A stretch of DNA of 64,000 bases from positions 1-64,000 of the forward strand of contig UQXA01000005.1 in NCBI GenBank assembly GCA_900544865.1. Reading direction: 5' to 3'. Within the stretch, counting starts at the first letter, position 1; each line of letters opens with the position of its first letter. A program made the translations under genes and the position numbers. The notes beneath the pieces are model-generated. The model saw only the letters and a program-made list of their open reading frames with translations. It made no database searches and was not told where the DNA came from. Below, piece after piece: positions 51,664-58,163 of the stretch. The stretch is from an uncultured Collinsella sp. (lineage in GTDB: Bacteria > Actinomycetota > Coriobacteriia > Coriobacteriales > Coriobacteriaceae).

Positions 51664-53799
51664 ATGCTCTTTTCCCGCCGTTCTGCTACATCTGCCTGTG
51701 CCATTGCGCTTATCGTAATGGCGGTTACTCCTTATCACCGGTTTTCATCTTCAATCGGTCTGGCATCAGGTGCGATGACCTGGCTCGTTATCCTTGGTGC
51801 ATGCCTTGCGGCGTTTGTTCATGGTGCTGCGCTCCGCAAGGGGAGAGAAATAAGGCGGCCGGGGTGCCTTGGCGTCATCGGTGTTTTCCTCGGTGTTATT
51901 ACAACGGTTCCCGAATGGTCCGACCTAGTTTTCTATACTCGCGGAGATTCTATTCCATTCGTGTTTGCACCGATCTGGCTGCTGCATGGCGTTTCGTGCG
52001 CCTCGTGCTTTGTTGGGTCGCTGCTCCTCTCATATGTTATTTGGGGCACGGTGGGCTCTCCTTTGACGCAGGGGGCGACGTGGGCTGACGAAAGAGAAGC
52101 TCGTCACCCGCAGGACGCGATTTTTACAGAAACAATAGCCGTCCTGTCTTGCCTGCTGTTTTGCTGTCGAGTTTCATGGAGAGTCGTTCCCGAGCCATGG
52201 AGGATGCCCTCTGTAATGGCCGCATCAATTGGCCTTATGCTTTTAATTCCTCTGGTCTATCTCGTATTGGCTGCGGTCCCGCTGCTTTGCTGTCCTCGCG
52301 CCTTTGGTCGGGGGCAGAGCGACGTGTTTGCTCGTTCTGTGCTCGTACCAGTTCCCATTGGCCTTGTTCCCGCTGTTGAGGTGGCATACTTCGCAAACGA
52401 TGCCGCGATCATTGCGTCGCTGACGATGGGGTCCGCTATTGCTGCCTTCGTATGTACGTTGCTCAGGAAGAAGCGGAACGACGATTCGGATATCCCCCGC
52501 ACGTCCGACCCATTCGATGCGGGGGTGTTTTCCCCTGCCCTGTCGCCTCGAGAGGAGCAATTTGTTCGACTGCTGCTCAAAGGGAAAACGCCGGCGGAAA
52601 TTGCCAAGGAGACGGATACGAGGCCATCGACGGTGCGAACAACGCTTCACCGAGCATACGGGAAGGCGTCGGTTGCGGGATCACGCGAGCTCGTGGCGTT
52701 GTTTGCGGGTGAGGGCGATGCTGCAGGGCCTGAGCTGCCGCAGCGACATGCTGACGATATGTTGGCATCAGCTCGAACGCGCCGGCTGTTTCGATACCTG
52801 CCCACATCATTTTTTATTCTCCTTGCGGCGGGTCCCTTGGTAATGGCGGATAGCGATTGGGGGTCCGGTGTTTCGTGGGCTGTCGCCTTTTCTCTTGCAA
52901 GCTATGCATTGGGTCTCGGACTGTTTCTGTCGCTACGCTACACGGGTGGAAAAACGAATCGTGAAGCTGATCTGGATAGAGCGGATGGGGAGATCGGGCT
53001 TGGAAGCCCGTGCGTGTGGGCGATACTGTCTGCCGTGGAATGGTCTTTTGTCTATATCGCGGCATGGAGGTGCATACGCGATCCGTTGATGGCTGCACCG
53101 GTCCTGTTTTGCGGCATAGCGTCTATGGCTTCGCTCGCTGTTAAGCTGCGCCCGTTTAAGGTTCATGCCCATACTCGGGCTATCGCGCCATTGGTTCTGA
53201 TAGGTGTGGCTGTTTTAATCTATGCAGCAACTAGGGGGCGAATTCATGGACTTGCGGTGCTGACGGGGATGCTGCTCACGTATATAGTGCTGCGAAGCTG
53301 TCCGCAGCGCAAAATGCTTGGGGTATGGATGCTCTGCTTTGGGGCGATGGCTCCTGTTTGGGTTGTCTTGCTCAACATGGTGCAGGATCTGACGGTTTTC
53401 AAGCCGTTGTTCCTCGCGTCGTTGTTGGGGCATAGTTCGGCTGTCAATGTCGTCGTGACAACGGTGATCGTCTGCTGGTCTGTGCCCATATTCGTCACGC
53501 ACATCGCGCTCGCCCGCTCGGTTGAGGACGAGAAAGCCGTCTTGGAGTACCGCGCGAACGGGTCCACCGAAACAGCTCGCGTGCGCCAGCTGGCCCTGCT
53601 TATGTCTCGCTCCCTTTCTGATGTTCAGTCGCAAATCTTGCTGATGACGGCAGAGGGCGCAACGACAAAGACCATTGCGGAGGATGTCGGTTACGCCGTA
53701 TCTACGGTGCAAGCACTGCGGTCTGCATCTTACCGCCAGTTGAGGATCAAGAATAAAGCGGAGCTTATTTCATTGTTATCGCAGGTAGATAACGTGTAA
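51664..53799 (+). CDS. membrane-embedded regulator with two LuxR-type DNA-binding domains
   Basis: A 711-residue protein built as two similar modules. Residues 10-265 hold about six or seven hydrophobic segments, then a LuxR-type helix-turn-helix at 293-347 (SPREEQFVRLLLKGKTPAEIAKETDTRPSTV pattern). Residues 380-615 hold a second set of membrane segments, then a second helix-turn-helix at 649-706 (SDVQSQILLMTAEGATTKTIAEDV). Gut Coriobacteriia carry many membrane LuxR proteins with one such domain; a tandem double form is unusual. The start at 51664 has GGAGG just upstream, and a TATAAT (51639-51644) precedes it. It lies before a peptide/ABC-transporter operon and probably controls it. Local GC is lower than in the neighbours. 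Confidence 0.85.
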   Translation: MLFSRRSATSACAIALIVMAVTPYHRFSSSIGLASGAMTWLVILGACLAAFVHGAALRKGREIRRPGCLGVIGVFLGVITTVPEWSDLVFYTRGDSIPFVFAPIWLLHGVSCASCFVGSLLLSYVIWGTVGSPLTQGATWADEREARHPQDAIFTETIAVLSCLLFCCRVSWRVVPEPWRMPSVMAASIGLMLLIPLVYLVLAAVPLLCCPRAFGRGQSDVFARSVLVPVPIGLVPAVEVAYFANDAAIIASLTMGSAIAAFVCTLLRKKRNDDSDIPRTSDPFDAGVFSPALSPREEQFVRLLLKGKTPAEIAKETDTRPSTVRTTLHRAYGKASVAGSRELVALFAGEGDAAGPELPQRHADDMLASARTRRLFRYLPTSFFILLAAGPLVMADSDWGSGVSWAVAFSLASYALGLGLFLSLRYTGGKTNREADLDRADGEIGLGSPCVWAILSAVEWSFVYIAAWRCIRDPLMAAPVLFCGIASMASLAVKLRPFKVHAHTRAIAPLVLIGVAVLIYAATRGRIHGLAVLTGMLLTYIVLRSCPQRKMLGVWMLCFGAMAPVWVVLLNMVQDLTVFKPLFLASLLGHSSAVNVVVTTVIVCWSVPIFVTHIALARSVEDEKAVLEYRANGSTETARVRQLALLMSRSLSDVQSQILLMTAEGATTKTIAEDVGYAVSTVQALRSASYRQLRIKNKAELISLLSQVDNV

Positions 53800-53834
53800 A
53801 CGCCTGAGCAATCAACTCAATAGCGGGTGTTTAC
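53796..53834. promoter_or_regulatory. inverted repeat overlapping the regulator stop codon
   Basis: GTAAACGCC (53796-53804) and GGTGTTTAC (53826-53834) pair with one G-T. It has no T-run and lies 75 bases before the secreted-peptide gene, so it may be an operator rather than a terminator. Confidence 0.5.
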
Positions 53835-53908
53835 AGACATCTTTCTCTATTCATGCAAAAGTTGCCGTGCGTCGACGCATTGTTAACCGCTTTTGATTGG
53901 AGAAGGCC

Positions 53909-54241
53909 ATGATTAAGCCAAGGAGCATTATTGCTCGAATCGGAGTCGGGTTGGCGATTGTTGCGGGTTTGTCGATGGGCGCACCTGCCGCATCATTTGC
54001 TCAAGATGAGTTTGACACTTCCCAGGTTTCTAGCATGTCGCAGAGCGCGGATGCCGGAATTGCCACATGCAAGAACAACGAAGATAGAGATTTCGCTTTT
54101 CAATGTTCTGGCACGAGCGCAACCGGCTATCGCCAGAAAGAAGATTCATCTTCAGTCTACATTCTTGGCGTGATCGGGATGGGGCCGGGCACTGTCGCTC
54201 GCCTCCATCCCATCGATGGGAGGATGATGACATTTGAATAG
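53909..54241 (+). CDS. small secreted cysteine-containing peptide, DUF2712 or bacteriocin-like
   Basis: A 110-residue precursor with a signal peptide (basic start, hydrophobic core to about 30) and a likely cleavage after APAASFA at about residue 32. The mature part of about 78 residues has two Cys (ATCKNNEDRDFAFQCSG), then GYRQKEDSSSVYILGVIGMGPG. The pattern recalls DUF2712 / lactococcin-972-like secreted proteins that sit beside ABC transporters; this is a resemblance by eye only. The start at 53909 has GGAGAAGG upstream. Its last codons overlap the next start by eight bases. Confidence 0.7.
   Translation: MIKPRSIIARIGVGLAIVAGLSMGAPAASFAQDEFDTSQVSSMSQSADAGIATCKNNEDRDFAFQCSGTSATGYRQKEDSSSVYILGVIGMGPGTVARLHPIDGRMMTFE
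54202..54223 (+). promoter_or_regulatory. ribosome-site hairpin before the first permease gene
   Basis: The Shine-Dalgarno GGGAGG lies inside the palindrome TCCCATCGATGGGA (54208-54221) and can also pair with CCTCC at 54202. The start codon is TTG at 54234. Ribosomes finishing the peptide gene would open the structure, so permease translation should depend on peptide translation. Confidence 0.6.
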
Positions 54242-55115
54242 AAATCTAATACGGCACGAAGTATCAAAGATATTTGGCAATCCTATATTTGCGTTGACCC
54301 TTATGGTTGCAACTGCAATTTCGATGGCAACTGCCGTCGAGGCGTGGTGGACGCTCGAGACTGAACGCAAACAGCTGTTATCTTTTGGCTACGGCATTGG
54401 TCTGCAGTCTCAGACATACCTCGGCCAAACGCGTGAAAGTAGCTTTGGTAACTGGATTGTTGTGGGCGCGAACGCGCCGTTGTTAGCGTCGGTGTTTTTC
54501 TATGCGCTGCCGTTGCTTGCCATGTTGGCCGGGTCGTGGTCATGCCTGTCCGAGCGTTTGAGCGGTTACGAGGCACAGATCTGCACGCGTGTTTCTAGAA
54601 ATGCATACGTGAACGTGAAGATGCTGTCTGCTTTCCTCTCTGCGTTTGCGGTCACGGCTATTCCGCTACTCGTGAACTTCCTGATTGTCTCCATGCTGTT
54701 TCCCGCGTATCTCCCCCGAGTCGACGAATCGACTTACGTCGGGCTCTATCTGCATAGCTATTTTTCTGGTCTGTTTTATTCCCGGCCTCTGTTATACGTG
54801 CTGGTTTATACGCTGTTCGATGCGGTGACGCTGGGGGTTCTATCCATGGCCGTGACCGGTCTGTCGGTTGTGTTTCGCAGCAGAATCAAGGCGATGGTCG
54901 TTCCATATCTGATTATGGTTGCATGGCATTTTGTTAACGACTGGATTTTTCGCGTCCTTTCGTGCGTTGGCTTTAACTGCAACATTCTTAACAGCATCAG
55001 GTCGGAATCGCTAAATAACTGGCCCGACATTCGAGCGGGGTTTGCGGAAATCACTTTGTTGCTCGTCTTTTCTTTGATTTCCGCTAGATTCTTAAAAAGG
55101 CGCGAGGTGGTCTGA
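54234..55115 (+). CDS. ABC transporter permease (first)
   Basis: A 293-residue membrane protein with about six hydrophobic segments, starting MNRNLIRHEVSKIFGNPIFALTL with an ABC-2-like N-terminal amphipathic helix. The start codon is TTG at 54234; no other start fits the frame, and a GGGAGG lies nine bases upstream. Its stop codon overlaps the next start (TGATG). It is probably one half of the export or immunity pore used with the ATPase at 55948. Confidence 0.82.
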   Translation: MNRNLIRHEVSKIFGNPIFALTLMVATAISMATAVEAWWTLETERKQLLSFGYGIGLQSQTYLGQTRESSFGNWIVVGANAPLLASVFFYALPLLAMLAGSWSCLSERLSGYEAQICTRVSRNAYVNVKMLSAFLSAFAVTAIPLLVNFLIVSMLFPAYLPRVDESTYVGLYLHSYFSGLFYSRPLLYVLVYTLFDAVTLGVLSMAVTGLSVVFRSRIKAMVVPYLIMVAWHFVNDWIFRVLSCVGFNCNILNSIRSESLNNWPDIRAGFAEITLLLVFSLISARFLKRREVV

Positions 55116-55951
55116 TGCTGTTTAGGCTGGTCACCGCGGACCTGAGGACCGTTTTGAAGAAGAACATCGTTACTTTTATTGCGGTTGCGGCAGTGACCGT
55201 TGCGAACTTGGTGTACGCCTACGGATTGTCTTCTGTGTATGAGGTCAGGACGGATACCTTGGGGTTTGCGGATAATCTTGCGCTCGTGTTTGCCGGATCT
55301 GCTCCGTTTGAGCCTAGGCCCGGGGTCATGTTTGTGCCTCCGTTAGGGTGGCTATTCCTCATTCTGCTTATTCTCTATACAACACTCGATTATCCGACCG
55401 AATCGTTGCACGGGTTTGGTTTGCAAGCGCTTGTTCGATGCCGGTCAAGAACCCTTTGGTGGGCCTCGCGTTTTATCTCAGTGGCGGCGGTAACGGCATT
55501 TTCACTGCTCGTGGCGGTTTGCTCTGTTGTGATTTGGAGCTTGGTGGTGAGCTCCTCGTTCAGCGCGGTCATTCATGGCGAGTCGCTTCAGCTGGCTAAT
55601 TTGGCGCCGTGGTTTCTCAAAGCTGCCGAGGCAGATGCGCTGCCGTTTTTCATAGGTCTCTTATTTGCTTTTGAGGCGCTTGCGTTTGCGCAGGCAGCGG
55701 TTGGGTTTGTGCTTGGGCCGTCAGTCTCGTTTGTGGTTTTAATGAGCTACCTGATCTGCTCGGCATATGCACGACATTGGGCGCTATTGGGTAACGCCTT
55801 GATGCTGTTGCGCTGGGGCGGAATTGTCAAAGAGGGAATCGCGGCGGGCTCGAGCGTCTTGTTTTCAATTGTGATTATGTCGTTATGCCTATCGTTGGGT
55901 GGACTGTGGTTTCGAAGGGCCGACCTTATAGAAAAGGGGGACAAGATATGA
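55115..55951 (+). CDS. ABC transporter permease (second)
   Basis: A 278-residue membrane protein with about six hydrophobic segments (IVTFIAVAAVTVANLVYAYG; WLFLILLILYTTLD; FISVAAVTAFSLLVAVCSVVIWSLV). It has no close similarity by eye to the first permease. It overlaps the upstream gene by one base and the ATPase gene by four bases (ATGA), so the three form one translation unit. Confidence 0.82.
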   Translation: MLFRLVTADLRTVLKKNIVTFIAVAAVTVANLVYAYGLSSVYEVRTDTLGFADNLALVFAGSAPFEPRPGVMFVPPLGWLFLILLILYTTLDYPTESLHGFGLQALVRCRSRTLWWASRFISVAAVTAFSLLVAVCSVVIWSLVVSSSFSAVIHGESLQLANLAPWFLKAAEADALPFFIGLLFAFEALAFAQAAVGFVLGPSVSFVVLMSYLICSAYARHWALLGNALMLLRWGGIVKEGIAAGSSVLFSIVIMSLCLSLGGLWFRRADLIEKGDKI

Positions 55952-56592
55952 GCGTGATCGTTAGGGACGTATCGAAGCGCATGGGCAAAAACGATGTTCT
56001 GCGCAACGTGTCCATCGAGGTTGACCCTGGGACCGTGGTTGGGCTTCAGGGGATAAACGGTTCGGGTAAGACCATGCTTATGCGAGCGGTCTGCGGATTG
56101 ATCAAGCCTACCGAAGGCGAAATCTCTATCGATGGCCAAAGGCTTGGGGCGGACATCTCGTTCCCGCCGAGTCTGGGGATGTTGATCGAGGCGCCTTCCT
56201 TTTTGGGATATCTGTCTGGCTACGACAATCTGGAGCTCATCGCTCAGATCAAGGGCGTTGCCACCCCCGAGGACATTCGCTCTGCCCTGCGGCTCGTGGG
56301 GCTCGATGCAGACGAAAAAAAGAAGTTCCGAGCATACTCGCTTGGGATGAAGCAACGTCTGGGGATAGCTGCGGCAATTATGGAAAAGCCGAGGCTACTT
56401 GTTCTCGATGAGCCAACAAATGCCCTCGACGAAGCGGGCGTGGAAATGCTCAAGCGCGTTGTGGCGATGGCGGCATCAACGGGTCGCGAGGTTATTCTGT
56501 CCAGCCATGACGGAGAGGTGCTCGAGGAGCTGGCCGATCGGGTTTACTGCATGCGCGACGGTGCCGTTGTGAAAGTTCGGGAAAGGTCGTGA
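55948..56592 (+). CDS. ABC transporter ATP-binding protein
   Basis: A 214-residue ATPase driving the transporter. It has Walker A GINGSGKT, Q-loop region IEAPSFLGYLSG, signature YSLGMKQRL (a variant of LSGGQ), Walker B LLVLDEPTNALD and switch His in LSSHDGEVLEEL. The start at 55948 is preceded by GGGGG. The form resembles bacteriocin-immunity or lantibiotic-type exporters (BcrA-like), consistent with the secreted peptide upstream. Confidence 0.92.
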   Translation: MSVIVRDVSKRMGKNDVLRNVSIEVDPGTVVGLQGINGSGKTMLMRAVCGLIKPTEGEISIDGQRLGADISFPPSLGMLIEAPSFLGYLSGYDNLELIAQIKGVATPEDIRSALRLVGLDADEKKKFRAYSLGMKQRLGIAAAIMEKPRLLVLDEPTNALDEAGVEMLKRVVAMAASTGREVILSSHDGEVLEELADRVYCMRDGAVVKVRERS

Positions 56593-56597
56593 GCGCG

Positions 56598-57257
56598 ATG
56601 AAGAAGACCCTGTGGACGAGAAGGTCGGCGCTCGCGCTTTTCGGCTGTGCTGTTACTGGCCTTGCGGGCATGAGGGTGAGCGTCGTTAACGGGAACCGGA
56701 CGGTCATTCCTGAGAAATATTATGCGGAGGGCGAATGGCTCTCGATGGATGGGGCGTTTCTGGGGTCGAAGGATGTGGCGACTGACGGGTATTCGTTTTG
56801 CATAGACGGGGCAGAGCTGCTCACGCCGCGCGAGTATCTCAAGCGTGCGCATGATGATTATTCAAAATATGGCATCGTGGATACGAAAACGAAATTGAAG
56901 GACGCCGACATCACGTGTGTTATCGCCGTAAAGATGCGTGTCAGGAATAAGGACAATGTCGAAGGCGGAATCAAAACGTATGTTTGGCATTTGGTGCCGG
57001 AGTCTGCGCCAAACTATGACTTTGTGGTCAATACCGATCTGATAACGCAGGCAATGCCGGCTCTGGGCGGCTCTGCTGCGTTTGCTGTACAGGTTGGGGC
57101 GGAGAACGAGTTGCTCGTCCCATTCATGATGCAAAACACCAACGACTATTTCGAAGGTTACGAGACCGTCCGTTTTGAGAAGGCTTTTCCTGGGACTTAT
57201 ACGATGAAGATGACCGATCTGCCAGAGAGAAGGCTCTTAAGGTTTGAAGTTAAATAG
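56598..57257 (+). CDS. signal-anchored protein of the transporter locus
   Basis: A 219-residue protein with an N-terminal TLWTRRSALALFGCAVTGLAG segment (twin-arginine-like RR followed by a hydrophobic stretch) and an outer beta-rich domain (YYAEGEWLSMDGAFLGSKD, ITCVIAVKMRVRNKDN, TYTMKMTDLPERR). It may match a DUF seen beside such transporters (DUF5028-like), remembered with low certainty. The start at 56598 is chosen by ribosome-site spacing; GTG at 56589 is possible. It ends the operon and could bind the peptide outside the cell. Confidence 0.75.
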   Translation: MKKTLWTRRSALALFGCAVTGLAGMRVSVVNGNRTVIPEKYYAEGEWLSMDGAFLGSKDVATDGYSFCIDGAELLTPREYLKRAHDDYSKYGIVDTKTKLKDADITCVIAVKMRVRNKDNVEGGIKTYVWHLVPESAPNYDFVVNTDLITQAMPALGGSAAFAVQVGAENELLVPFMMQNTNDYFEGYETVRFEKAFPGTYTMKMTDLPERRLLRFEVK

Positions 57258-57267
57258 TTCGAAGGCC

Positions 57268-57319
57268 CTGCGAAGGGAATCTTATCCTGCACTAAAGTGG
57301 GACGAGATTCCCTTCGCAG
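57268..57319. terminator. inverted repeat ending the transporter operon
   Basis: CTGCGAAGGGAATCT and its complement AGATTCCCTTCGCAG are separated by 22 bases. It has no T-run. It lies between convergent genes and may stop or protect both transcripts. Confidence 0.6.
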
Positions 57320-57331
57320 TGGCGCTCGGCC

Positions 57332-58048
57332 CTAGCGCTTCTTCTTGCTCTTCTTCCGCTTGTGCTTGTTGTCCTGGGGCTTGTCGGCCTTGTCGCCCTG
57401 CTTGGCCTCGGCGGCGGCCTTCTCGGCCTTCATCTTCTTCTTCTTGGTCTCGATGCGGAGTTTTTTGTTGATGCGGGCCTTGAGGAAGGGACCGAACTGC
57501 TCGGCATCGCCACGGACGAAGGTGTCCTTGGGGATCGTCACGCCCTGGTCGGCGAACATGGCCACAAAGATGCGCTCGCCGTCGAGTACGTGGTCGAGCT
57601 TGTCAAACGGGAAGAACTGCGACTTGCCGCTCTTGCCCCAAACCATCAGGCCGTCCTCGTTGGCGGCGACGCGGCGATAGCGGCCACCCATGGACTCGTC
57701 GGCCTCAACGGCGTCGATAAAGTCGCGGGCGAGGGTGTGGTGCAGGTTTTTGCTCCACCAGGCCAAAAAGGCGCCGAACACGATCAGGACGACGCCAAAC
57801 TTGATCCAGTTGCCGCCGGCCACCAGCATGCCGATGCCGATGAGCGCGGCAATTGCCGCGGCGACATACAGCGAGCCGCGACGCCTGGGCGAGGCGACCA
57901 GGCGGGCGAAGTCGGTGACCAGGTCGTTTTCGTACTGGTACTCGTTGAGGTACAGGATGCCGTCATCGGCCGCGGCCTGCTCCTCGAGCGCGACCTCGAC
58001 CTGGTCGGCTGCTTCGGAGGGAACGAGGTTGCTCTCTGCGTCTGCCAT
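57332..58048 (-). CDS. YcxB-like membrane protein
   Basis: A 238-residue protein with two adjacent transmembrane segments (about 60-100: LYVAAAIAALIGIGMLVAG, IKFGVVLIVFGAFLAWW) and a cytoplasmic domain like the YcxB C-terminal domain (RVAANEDGLMVWGKSGKSQFFPFDKLDHVLDGERIFVAMF, VTIPKDTF). It ends in a very lysine-rich tail. The function of the family is unknown. It converges with the transporter operon. Confidence 0.78.
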   Translation of the reverse strand: MADAESNLVPSEAADQVEVALEEQAAADDGILYLNEYQYENDLVTDFARLVASPRRRGSLYVAAAIAALIGIGMLVAGGNWIKFGVVLIVFGAFLAWWSKNLHHTLARDFIDAVEADESMGGRYRRVAANEDGLMVWGKSGKSQFFPFDKLDHVLDGERIFVAMFADQGVTIPKDTFVRGDAEQFGPFLKARINKKLRIETKKKKMKAEKAAAEAKQGDKADKPQDNKHKRKKSKKKR

Positions 58049-58163
58049 GCTCTTTAGACTCCTATCGCGGCGGGCTCGCCGTACGGGTTATTATGAATGC
58101 AGTATGCCGTGCGACCGCATGGCCGTCGCGGCAACAAGTCTCAGTATACCCGGGGGAGCACCC

